Shown: one piece after another, positions 6,994-11,622 of the stretch
Numbering within the stretch: the stretch's first letter is position 1
Layout of the letters: each line of letters starts with the position of its first letter
Assembly: GCA_025924495.1 (NCBI GenBank)
Contig: JAICIG010000250.1
Coordinates: 1 to 11,622, forward strand
Length of the DNA: 11,622 nucleotides
Direction: 5' to 3'
From: Pirellulales bacterium
GTDB taxonomy: Bacteria > Planctomycetota > Planctomycetia > Pirellulales > JAICIG01
Translations under genes and position numbers: made by a program
Notes under the pieces: generated by a model
What the model saw: the letters and a program-made list of their open reading frames with translations, nothing else
Told to the model about the DNA's origin: nothing
Database searches by the model: none

Positions 6994-7245
6994 ATGGACG
7001 AGAACCCGTACAAGGCGCCGGATGATGGCAACTCTGCACCCCGACTGACTATTCTGAAATGGATTGCCATGAGCAGTGGCATCGGCTGCGGCTTGGTTTT
7101 CCTCGCCCTTGTCGTCGGATTTTTTGCATTCCCATTCTTTGTGGATATTCGAGAGAACCCGAGATATTGGGACGAATTGCACGCTCGCCAAAAAGCTGAG
7201 CGCGAAGCAGAGAAGGCAGCCAAATCGCCGGCACCACAGGGATAG
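6994..7245 (+). CDS. NPYKAP-type small membrane protein
   Basis: The 83-residue product begins MDENPYKAPDDG, a leader typical of many small planctomycete membrane proteins, followed by one long membrane segment (about residues 25-50: MSSGIGCGLVFLALVVGFFA and on) and a charged C-terminal helix ELHARQKAEREAEKAAK (61-77). Function unknown. The gene is on the plus strand inside an array of minus-strand genes, divergent from 6778-6936 and convergent with 7300-7545, so read-through from the array would make antisense RNA over it. The start is supported by the identical first nine residues in the copy at 8939-9113. Confidence 0.7.
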   Translation: MDENPYKAPDDGNSAPRLTILKWIAMSSGIGCGLVFLALVVGFFAFPFFVDIRENPRYWDELHARQKAEREAEKAAKSPAPQG

Positions 7246-7299
7246 CCCACTGCTGGTCCGGGGTTGTGCTCTAAAGTTGTGTGCCTAGTTTCTGGCAGG

Positions 7300-7545
7300 C
7301 TAATCCAGGTGCCGAATACTGGGGTCATCGCGGTCAGACCAAAAGAACCCTCTTCGCTCCACTCGCCCCGTAGGCCATGCCGACTCAATCTCGAATCCGT
7401 TCCAGCTGTAAGCAGTGATACGTTTTTCTGGCTTTCCCAATTTCGGCGCATAGTTCCGAACGATGTGCGGACCCAAAGCGCAGGCGGTGGCCACCACCAG
7501 TATGAACCAGAGCAGGGTTCGAATGCTGAACTGTGGGCGGGGCAT
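7300..7545 (-). CDS. Small single-anchor array protein
   Basis: The 81-residue product starts MPRPQFSIRTLLWFILVV with one anchor (about residues 8-25) and has a short soluble part with Trp and basic residues, e.g. AYSWNGFEIESAWPTGRVER (45-64). No known domain. The ATG at 7545 comes 3 bp after the stop of the upstream gene, so the two are likely translated together. The N-terminal 13 residues differ from the upstream neighbour's at one position only, while the rest of the proteins do not align. It is the last gene of the upper part of the array, before the plus-strand NPYKAP gene. Confidence 0.7.
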   Translation of the reverse strand: MPRPQFSIRTLLWFILVVATACALGPHIVRNYAPKLGKPEKRITAYSWNGFEIESAWPTGRVERRGFFWSDRDDPSIRHLD

Positions 7546-7548
7546 GGA

Positions 7549-7791
7549 CTATTTTCCAACCGGCTCGCCCGTATCGACCCAGACAAACTTTCCGGTTTTC
7601 AGGTCGAGTTTGACGAGATCAAGCGAAGTTCCGTCCGGCAGACACTCCTGAATTGGCGGAGCAAAGGCATCGAGGGGGATATATTCAACTGGACGCATCG
7701 CATCCCATATCAGCGGCCCTGTCTGGCAAAAAATCGCCACGACCAGCGTCAGCCAAAGCAGGGTTCGGATGGAGAATTGAGGGCGGCGCAT
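7549..7791 (-). CDS. Small single-anchor array protein
   Basis: The 80-residue product starts MRRPQFSIRTLLWLTLVV, with one membrane anchor (about residues 8-25) and a soluble part CLPDGTSLDLVKLDLKTGKF (50-69) ending in a short Gly/Pro tail. The DGTSLDLVKLDLKTGKFVWVD stretch looks like a two-strand beta hairpin. Function unknown. It starts 6 bp after the stop of the 7798-8034 gene and ends 3 bp before the next start, so it is embedded in the operon. Confidence 0.7.
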   Translation of the reverse strand: MRRPQFSIRTLLWLTLVVAIFCQTGPLIWDAMRPVEYIPLDAFAPPIQECLPDGTSLDLVKLDLKTGKFVWVDTGEPVGK

Positions 7792-7797
7792 GGGGTA

Positions 7798-8034
7798 TCA
7801 GATAGCGGTTAACCGAAATGGACCGCGTTTCTTTGGAGCATTCTCCTGACCAGGTGCATCCGGTCTCTGCGGTGGCGGAAGTGGTTGCGTGTAGACAGGC
7901 TTACCGAGAAAGGGGGGTGGATTGCCTCGGCGGCTTTTCCGTTCCCGCTCGAATTGCACTCCCGCAAAGAAAAAGGCCGCGGCGAGCATTAGCCAAAGCA
8001 GCATCTTCAAGCTGAACTGGAATCGGCGGGGCAT
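7798..8034 (-). CDS. Small single-anchor array protein with Pro-rich tail
   Basis: The 78-residue product starts MPRRFQFSLKMLLWLMLAAA with one anchor (about residues 9-24), a basic stretch FERERKSRRG (28-37) and a proline-rich low-complexity tail (NPPPFLGKPVYTQPLPPPQR, 38-57) probably unstructured. Function unknown. Its first 30 bases are nearly identical to those of the gene at 6936. It starts 11 bp after the stop of 8046-8276 and ends 6 bp before the next start. Confidence 0.7.
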   Translation of the reverse strand: MPRRFQFSLKMLLWLMLAAAFFFAGVQFERERKSRRGNPPPFLGKPVYTQPLPPPQRPDAPGQENAPKKRGPFRLTAI

Positions 8035-8045
8035 AGCTTAAGTGC

Positions 8046-8276
8046 TCAGTTCTGGAAATAGCAGGCCATCGCCATTATCGCTCCCAGCAGCAGAAAGCCG
8101 GTTACGGTTTGCCCTCGCAGCACGCCCCAAGTTGCACCGAGAAACGCCGCTGACCCCAGAATGCCAGCAAGCGGAGTTTCAGTATCAGATGCCCAACGGA
8201 GAAGCTGCATCGAAATCGCCGCTAGCACCACACTGCCGAACAACCGCTTTATACTGAACTGAAATCCTCGGCTCAT
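8046..8276 (-). CDS. Small multi-pass array protein
   Basis: The 76-residue product starts MSRGFQFSIKRLFGSVVLAA. The shared motif leads into a first membrane segment (about 10-26), and two more hydrophobic segments follow: LAGILGSAAFLGATWGVL (36-53) and TGFLLLGAIMAMACYF (59-74). This makes it the only array member with the motif and three predicted segments. It overlaps the upstream gene 8273-8737 by 4 bp (ATGA), a sign of translational coupling. Function unknown. Confidence 0.7.
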   Translation of the reverse strand: MSRGFQFSIKRLFGSVVLAAISMQLLRWASDTETPLAGILGSAAFLGATWGVLRGQTVTGFLLLGAIMAMACYFQN

Positions 8277-8737
8277 TCCGTCATCATAGCCTGCTCGCCG
8301 CTCAGAGGCATCACGGTGATCTGCCTGGTAACAACGCCCGGTCGCGGTTTTGTCTTGGGAGTGGCGCGCACTCCTTTGGTCAAAGGGAGGACTTCGAGCG
8401 TGTAGCTGCCAGATTTCTCTACTGGCCGCAACTCGGCTTCAAAATCGTAGGTCCATAGTCCGCGACGCTGCGCAAATCCGCCCTTGCTTTGACAAATAAG
8501 CGGTCGACCGTCGGCCATCGGCTTCGTGATCTTGACGACGTAAACGGTTGACTCATCGCCAAGGAAGTCCACGAACCTTCCCCGAATCGTGATCGGCTGA
8601 CCGGCGACAGCCGAATCAGCTTCGATGTAAGGGCCGAAGTACGTCGAGTAGAGGCTCCAAGTGCCGAGAACGAGGCACAGAAGAACGACGAAGGCAAAGA
8701 GAGTTCGCAGGCGAAACTGGAACCATCGGCGGCGCAT
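8273..8737 (-). CDS. Anchored protein with possible beta-sandwich domain
   Basis: The 154-residue product starts MRRRWFQFRLRTLFAFVVLL, with one anchor (about residues 12-29), and then has a beta-rich soluble domain: AGQPITIRGRFVDF (44-57), STVYVVKITK (62-71), GLWTYDFEAELRPV (92-105) and SGSYTLEVLPLTKG (108-121). The alternating pattern resembles an immunoglobulin-like or macroglobulin-type beta sandwich, but no named family is recognised. It is the first gene of the minus-strand array and overlaps the next gene by 4 bp. Its own promoter would lie in 8738-8938, where no convincing -35/-10 pair was found. Confidence 0.7.
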   Translation of the reverse strand: MRRRWFQFRLRTLFAFVVLLCLVLGTWSLYSTYFGPYIEADSAVAGQPITIRGRFVDFLGDESTVYVVKITKPMADGRPLICQSKGGFAQRRGLWTYDFEAELRPVEKSGSYTLEVLPLTKGVRATPKTKPRPGVVTRQITVMPLSGEQAMMTE

Positions 8738-8938
8738 GGCGGAAGTTTACCGCGCCCAACGTCGCCATTGCATTCTTTGTCCCCGAAAATTAATCGCGTT
8801 TTTCGTGTACGGCTTGGTTCCATACCGAGCATGATGGAGTGCCTATGCGGGCGGGTTTTGAGGTCGGGAGCCAGCATGCGAAGCGAAGTTCGGCACGAGC
8901 ATCCCTATGGGACCAGCGTCGAGATCAGCGCCTGGCGT

Positions 8939-9113
8939 CTACGCAAGAATTGCGAGCACAACCAGGATCGCCACGGTCGCCGCGAGCGTCAGCCATGCGA
9001 TTCCAATTCGCGGGCCGATTGCCAAGCGCTGAAGTCTGGACGACCAGTCGGCCGGGGTCGGTCGTTTGCGGACCGCCGTCCTCGAGAGGCGCTTTGTATG
9101 GGTTCTCGTCCAT
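8939..9113 (-). pseudogene. Frameshifted NPYKAP-type small membrane protein
   Basis: The ATG at 9113 opens MDENPYKAPLEDGG, identical over nine residues to the plus-strand gene at 6994. In this frame the rest has no membrane segment and runs on to a stop at 8925. Moving to the +1 frame somewhere around 9040-9060 gives DWSSRLQRLAIG and then IGIAWLTLAATVAILVVLAI, an obvious membrane helix, ending at a stop at 8939-8941. The natural gene thus probably ends at 8939, and one base has been gained or lost, by mutation or by a sequence error. A GTTAGAAT element lies just upstream. Confidence 0.65.
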
Positions 9114-9121
9114 GCGGTCTC

Positions 9122-9127
9122 ATTCTA
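9122..9127 (-). promoter_or_regulatory. Candidate -10 box TAGAAT upstream of NPYKAP pseudogene
   Basis: On the minus strand GTTAGAAT is followed by 8 nt and then the ATG at 9113. The element is shared with the plus-strand NPYKAP gene at 6994. No -35 box is evident. Confidence 0.4.
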
Positions 9128-9395
9128 ACGCTGGCCCGCGACATCTCGACCCCCAATGTCGTTGGCCCGGCAACCGCCCAAAAGTTCGATACCCGAAAAC
9201 CAGGCCCCCGGAAGGAACCGGTCTGTTAACTCGTTCGCCGGCGCCGACCAGAGAGTCAGAGAGTTTTGGCACCAAATTGTGGCATCTGCCATGGTTCCTT
9301 TCGGACCCTGGTTTTTCTCTCTCGAACTAGAGAGTTTGCCCCAGGCGGCTGAAATCGCCGAAAGTCGTTGCGGCAAAGGGGATCAACGCAAAAAG

Positions 9396-9415
9396 CCGAG
9401 AGCGGTTGCTCTCGG
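9396..9415 (-). terminator. Terminator-like hairpin, minus-strand orientation
   Basis: CCGAGAGC-GGTT-GCTCTCGG is a perfect 8-bp stem (9 with the flanking G/C pair) and a 4-nt loop. Read on the minus strand the stem is followed by CTTTTTG, as in an intrinsic terminator. Outer arms CAACG (9384-9388) and CGTTG (9417-9421) extend the symmetry. It would end a transcript arriving from the 9420-9900 side, where no gene is visible. Confidence 0.5.
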
Positions 9416-9437
9416 CCGTTGGCGTTAACCCGTGGAT

Positions 9438-9455
9438 CGGCCGGTTTCGCGGCCG
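9438..9455. repeat. Inverted repeat CGGCCG/CGGCCG
   Basis: A 6-bp stem (7 with the flanking T/A pair) with a GTTTCG loop, followed on the plus strand by AAAAAGG. It lies 22 bp from the terminator-like hairpin and is not oriented as a terminator on the plus strand. Confidence 0.4.
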
Positions 9456-9588
9456 AAAAAGGAGCTCCCCGTGCGAAACCCTCTTCGAACTATGCCTCCA
9501 GCGCTCTCTCGGCGGAACTTCGGCACGACAAAGTAGTTAGTGAGTTCGATACTCCTTCGGTCGCCCGAAAACCGAAAGGAACCGCCTA

Positions 9589-9612
9589 CGGAACTGCGAC
9601 TATGGAGTTAAC
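9589..9612. repeat. 24-bp direct repeat ending in GTTAAC, copy 1
   Basis: CGGAACTGCGACTATGGAGT plus TAAC matches the copy at 9661-9684 at 21 of 24 positions. The two copies are 72 bp apart. Confidence 0.6.
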
Positions 9613-9660
9613 GCAAAAATGCGCGCGCCTGTTAACTGGAGGCGATTTTTTGCCGCCCTG

Positions 9661-9684
9661 CGGAACTGGGACTGCGGAGTTAAC
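9661..9684. repeat. 24-bp direct repeat ending in GTTAAC, copy 2
   Basis: This is the second copy of the 24-bp repeat. Its end AGTTAACAG (9678-9686) is also the exact inverse of CTGTTAACT at 9629-9637, so it takes part in a 9-bp inverted repeat bracketing about 40 bp. Confidence 0.6.
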
Positions 9685-9922
9685 AGCTTTGGAGGTAATT
9701 GGAGGATCTGTTGGCCATGATTGGCAGAAAGACGACGGCAATTAACCGTGCCCATGGCCTCTGTCGTGACTGCTGGTGCGCCTATATTTAGATGTCATTG
9801 CTTGGCCTGCGGGCTCGCGACTCACCGTGATAATCCTTTGCCAGACAGCGGTCCGTTGAGGTGGTGCCGATTTGACGGACAGCCGGATTCCTTAAACTGG
9901 ATAGCCAGGAAGGAGTCTGAAG

Positions 9923-10234
9923 ATGGGCAAGAAGCGAATCAAGAAAACGCCGTCGGTGCAGCGTCGGGTGCGTCGTTCGTTTCCTGACGACTTTAAGCGG
10001 GAAGCAGTTCAGATGCTCTTGGATGGCCATTCGGCCCAATCCGTGGCGGAACGATTGGGCCTGTCGAGCGCCAATCTATTATACCGCTGGAAGCAGCAGC
10101 AGCTTAGGCAGTGCGGGCCGGCAGCGACTTCGCTCGAGGCTCGGGTCAGGGAACTTGAGTTAGAGTTGCACCGGGTCGAACGCGAGCGAGATATCCTAAA
10201 AAAAGCGTTAGCCATTTTCGGCCGCCACGAGTGA
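9923..10234 (+). CDS. IS3 family transposase OrfA
   Basis: The 103-residue product is a helix-turn-helix DNA-binding subunit of an IS3-family transposase (transposase_8 type). RRSFPDDFKREAVQMLLDGH (17-36) and SVAERLGLSSANLLYRWKQQ (40-59) form the HTH; the rest, with EARVRELELELHRVERERDI (72-91), is a leucine-zipper coiled coil, and KKALAIFGRHE is the usual end. An AGGAAGGAG ribosome site sits at 9906-9914. The stop overlaps orfB by 4 bp. The run of seven A at 10198-10204 lies in frame as A-AAA-AAA before GCG, a slippery site for the -1 shift that makes OrfAB in this family. Confidence 0.92.
   Translation: MGKKRIKKTPSVQRRVRRSFPDDFKREAVQMLLDGHSAQSVAERLGLSSANLLYRWKQQQLRQCGPAATSLEARVRELELELHRVERERDILKKALAIFGRHE
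10198..10204 (+). promoter_or_regulatory. A7 slippery site for -1 frameshift in IS3 element
   Basis: Zero-frame reading is CTA-AAA-AAA-GCG. A slip of one base back moves into the orfB frame with no stop before the orfB GTG at 10231, giving an OrfAB fusion, as known for other IS3 members. Confidence 0.55.
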
Positions 10235-10809
10235 CGGACGTCTACGCAACGATTGATCAGATCGCCGGCCGGGAGACTTCGGCGGCCGCCGTTTGCATGA
10301 CGCTCGGCGTCAGCCGCAGCGCTTATTATGCGTGGCGAAGCGACAATGTCTCTGCGCGCGCGTCCCGCGACGACGAACTGGCGCCGCTCATTCGGTCCAT
10401 TTTCTGGAAGCATCGACGCCGCTACGGAACCCGGCGGATCGCCTCGGAGCTGGCCGATCGAGGACAACGATTGAGCCGACGTCGCGTGGCGAAACTGCTG
10501 AAAAACCAGGGGCTGCGAGCTATTCAGCCGAAATCGTTCGTACCTCGCACCACGGATAGTCGGCATGGTTTCGGGAATGTAGGTGCGATACGGCGTGTGC
10601 TGGTTGAGCGTCGCCAACGTTTCGGCCGAGTGATAGCCTTTATCGGCCGCGACGCTTTTGATTTGGCTCTCGCTGCCAGCCGCTTCTTGATTAATCTGCG
10701 CCTGATTCAAGCTGTATTCCCGGCGATTCTGCCGTCGGGCGATCGGCGCCGGCGGCGGTTGCCGCACGGCGCAAGCGCCGGCCGAAGTGGAGTGCTCCCC
10801 GAAAGCTGA
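10231..10809 (+). pseudogene. IS3 family transposase OrfB, truncated
   Basis: Residues 1 to about 112 of the 192-residue frame are IS3 OrfB: a helix-turn-helix with VCMTLGVSRSAYYAW (21-35), then RSIFWKHRRRYGTRRIASEL (55-74) and RRVAKLLKNQGLRAIQPKSF (84-103). After PRTTDSRHG the protein stops resembling OrfB; the remaining about 80 residues read a minus-strand transposase fragment in antisense. The whole DDE catalytic domain is missing, so the product is inactive. A full OrfB would be about 270-290 residues. The GTG start overlaps the orfA stop by 4 bp. Confidence 0.8.
10561..10767 (-). pseudogene. DDE transposase fragment (IS1182/IS5-like)
   Basis: Read on the minus strand, about 69 residues contain QAQINQEAAGSESQIKSVAA (22-41) followed by DKGYHSAETLATLNQHTPYR (42-61) and TYIPE. 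The ADKGYHS...RTYIPE signature is the second-Asp region of DDE transposases of the IS1182/IS5-like kind, with which I compare it from memory. Both ends are missing: the left side joins the IS3 orfB at about 10561-10567, and the right side loses similarity around 10690-10810. It is an inactive remnant. Confidence 0.65.
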
Positions 10810-10859
10810 TCCATGTGTTATGGGAGTCTAAGAGCCCGAGATGGGCAAGGAGACTCTCG

Positions 10860-11138
10860 ATGAAGCGCAAGAAGCACAACGCGGAACAGATCATCAAGAA
10901 GCTGCGTGAGGCGGACGCGATGCTTGCCGGGGGCAAGACGATCGGCCAGGCCTGTCAGGCATTGGAGATCAGCGAACAGACGTTTCACCGCTGGCGGAAT
11001 CAGTACGGCGGGATGAAGGCCGAGGAGGCGAAGCGGCTCAAGGAGCTTGAGGACGAGAACAAGCGGTTGAAGAGGCTGCTGGCCGAGGCGGAACTCGACA
11101 AGTCGATCCTCAAGGAGGCGCTCAAGGGAAACTACTGA
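10860..11138 (+). CDS. IS3 family transposase OrfA (second element)
   Basis: The 92-residue product is an IS3-type HTH subunit: MKRKKHNAEQIIKKLREADA (1-20), GGKTIGQACQALEISEQTFH (24-43) and RWRNQYGGM (44-52), then a coiled coil LKELEDENKRLKRLLAEAEL (60-79) and LDKSILKEALKGNY at the end. It is only distantly related to the OrfA at 9923. I chose the ATG at 10860, preceded by AAGGAGA at 10848-10854, over the in-frame GTG at 10815. The inverted repeat GAGTCT/AGACTC around the ribosome site may limit translation from outside transcripts. The end of the gene carries a G-GGA-AAC slippery heptamer. Confidence 0.92.
   Translation: MKRKKHNAEQIIKKLREADAMLAGGKTIGQACQALEISEQTFHRWRNQYGGMKAEEAKRLKELEDENKRLKRLLAEAELDKSILKEALKGNY
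11126..11132 (+). promoter_or_regulatory. GGGAAAC slippery heptamer for -1 frameshift
   Basis: In the orfA frame the codons are AAG-GGA-AAC-TAC-TGA, so the heptamer G-GGA-AAC sits exactly in the X-XXY-YYZ register, 3 nt before the orfA stop. A one-base slip back gives LLSPARRRRAIAQV and continues straight into orfB, matching how OrfAB fusions of this group read. Confidence 0.6.
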
Positions 11139-11170
11139 GCCCGGCGCGACGCCGCAGGGCGATTGCACAA

Positions 11171-11524
11171 GTGCGAAGCGCCATGAAGATCAGCGAGCGT
11201 CGGGCTTGCCAAGTGTTGGGTCAGCCGCGGGGCACGCAACGCTACGCTCCGCGAGAAGACCAAGAAGAGCGGCGGCTGCTTGCGCGGATGTTGGAATTGG
11301 TGCGCGAGCATCCGCGTTATGGATATCGATTCATCACGGCGTTATTGAGGCAGGAAGGCTGGAACGTGAATTGCAAAAGGATCTACCGACTGTGGCGTCA
11401 GGCGGGGCTGCAAGTGCCCAAGAAGCAGCGAAAAAAGCGACGATTAGGCACGAGCGAGGGCGTGGCGTACGGCGCCGGGCCGGGGCCTGTAAGAAATCTT
11501 GTGTCAGCTAGCAGAAATAGCTAG
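11171..11524 (+). pseudogene. IS3 family transposase OrfB, truncated by IS256-type element
   Basis: About 100 residues of OrfB are present: ERRACQVLGQPRGTQRYAPR (9-28), ARMLELVREHPRYGYRFITA (38-57), LLRQEGWNVNCKRIYRLWRQ (58-77) and the basic PKKQRKKRRLGTSEG. The DDE domain that should follow is absent. The sequence from about 11482 belongs to the next element, so the last residues (VRNLVSASRNS) are not OrfB. Between 11455 and 11480 the expected RRRA motif appears in another frame, which points to a small indel close to the junction. The GTG is not needed if OrfB is made by frameshift from OrfA, whose frame is continuous with this one from 11133. Confidence 0.75.
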
Positions 11525-11622
11525 GTTTTGTAACCTCTTTCTGCCCAGGAGACTGACGCATGGATGCTTCTTTACGAGCTCGCGCGGAGCAGCTAGCGAC
11601 GGAGTTCGCTGGCCAAGCCCAA
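11483..11622 (+). mobile_element. IS256-type element, left end, continues beyond the window
   Basis: The sequence GGGCCTGTAAGAAATCTTGT at 11483 on resembles the terminal repeat of IS256-family elements, which tend to start GG-CTGTAA... and contain TTGTGTCA. Two short inverted repeats follow: AGCTA/TAGCT (11506-11510, 11518-11522) and AGGTT/AACCT (11523-11527, 11532-11536). It interrupts the second IS3-type element. Confidence 0.6.
11560..11622 (+). CDS. IS256 (Mutator-type) family transposase, N-terminal part
   Basis: Only 21 residues are in the window: MDASLRARAEQLATEFAGQA and one more. This start is what I recall for planctomycete IS256-family transposases, and the preceding terminal-repeat-like sequence supports it. 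The ribosome site AGGAG lies at 11547-11551. The identity is inferred from a short stretch and from context. Confidence 0.6.
   Translation, partial: MDASLRARAEQLATEFAGQAQ

Larger units (their letters stand above)
9114..9855. other. Gene-poor, repeat-rich intergenic region
   Basis: No frame here looks like a gene: candidate frames are short, composed of repeat-derived residues and lack recognisable domains. The region instead carries two diverged copies of a block with GTTCGATAC, CCCGAAAACC and AAGGAACC (9184-9219 and 9544-9583), an inverted copy of CCGAAAGGAACC at 9293-9304, five GTTAAC palindromes, a 24-bp direct repeat and several hairpins. It could be a degenerate mobile element or host an unannotated RNA. 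Confidence 0.5.
9857..10567 (+). mobile_element. IS3-type insertion sequence, right part missing
   Basis: This holds orfA and the beginning of orfB of an IS3-family element. The left end is set tentatively at TGAGGTGGTGCC, in line with IS3 ends that often start TGA; the outer GTCCGT (9851-9856) and ACGGAC (9875-9880) form an inverted repeat. Homology ends near 10567, where a different transposase fragment in the opposite direction begins. No right terminal repeat is present, so the element cannot move by itself. Confidence 0.6.
10814..11482 (+). mobile_element. Second IS3-type insertion sequence, interrupted
   Basis: This is a second, different IS3-family element with orfA and a partial orfB. 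The left end is guessed at TGTGTTATGGGAGTC from the change of context; it is not confirmed by a right-hand partner because the element is cut at about 11482 by the IS256-type left end. Confidence 0.55.

Noticed and set aside
9125..9376. Minus-strand frame of 83 codons, with an inner ATG at 9292 giving about 55 residues
   Set aside because: It is made of repeat blocks, has no recognisable domain, and its ribosome-site-like sequence is part of the CCGAAAGGAACC repeat.
9184..9552. GTTCGATAC as the T-loop of tRNA genes or tRNA-derived att sites
   Set aside because: The flanking bases do not form a 5-bp T stem, and no acceptor stem, D arm or anticodon arm could be found.
9225..9684. GTTAAC cluster as integron attC sites
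   Set aside because: GTTAAC does not fit GTTRRRY or RYYYAAC core sites, the long attC stem is missing, and no integron integrase is visible.
10009..10560. Extension of the minus-strand transposase fragment to the left
   Set aside because: Beyond about 10561 this frame is antisense to the IS3 orfA and orfB and no longer looks like a transposase.

Overview
The window looks like chromosomal DNA from a GC-rich planctomycete, most likely of the Pirellulales type. Three things point there: a run of small single-anchor proteins that all begin with a variant of M-x-R-R-x-F-x-F-S-L-R-T-L-L, two genes that begin MDENPYKAP, and a Tat-exported sugar-acid dehydratase of the enolase superfamily. The assignment rests on family knowledge; no rRNA or other phylogenetic marker is present.

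Left third (70-4803). A tight plus-strand operon encodes an NRAMP-like multi-pass transporter, a luciferase-like flavin monooxygenase (10 bp gap) and a DUF6817-type small protein (2 bp gap). The pathway it serves cannot be read from the sequence. It converges on a minus-strand gene for a Tat-signal D-galactonate dehydratase homologue. About 200 bp between the two stops carry two copies of a stem-loop direct repeat.

Middle (4965-8737). Ten minus-strand genes lie close together, most separated by 3-12 bp or overlapping by 4 bp. Nine encode small membrane-anchored proteins sharing an N-terminal signal-anchor motif but with largely unrelated C-terminal parts; one (6047-6388) is a small membrane protein without the motif. 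The first about 30-60 bases of several of these genes are also alike at DNA level, so the array looks like repeated copying or conversion of a 5' module. A plus-strand NPYKAP gene (6994-7245) sits inside the array, and a frameshifted second NPYKAP copy lies upstream (8939-9113).

Right third (9114-11622). About 740 bp without a credible gene hold short direct and inverted repeats, five GTTAAC palindromes and a terminator-like hairpin. Then comes an insertion-sequence pile-up: an IS3-type element with a truncated orfB, a minus-strand scrap of a different DDE transposase, a second IS3-type element with a G-GGA-AAC slippery site, and the left end of an IS256-type element that interrupts it and runs off the window. 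The metabolic genes appear intact, the small-gene array looks actively expanding, and the right side looks like a degraded mobile-element landing zone.
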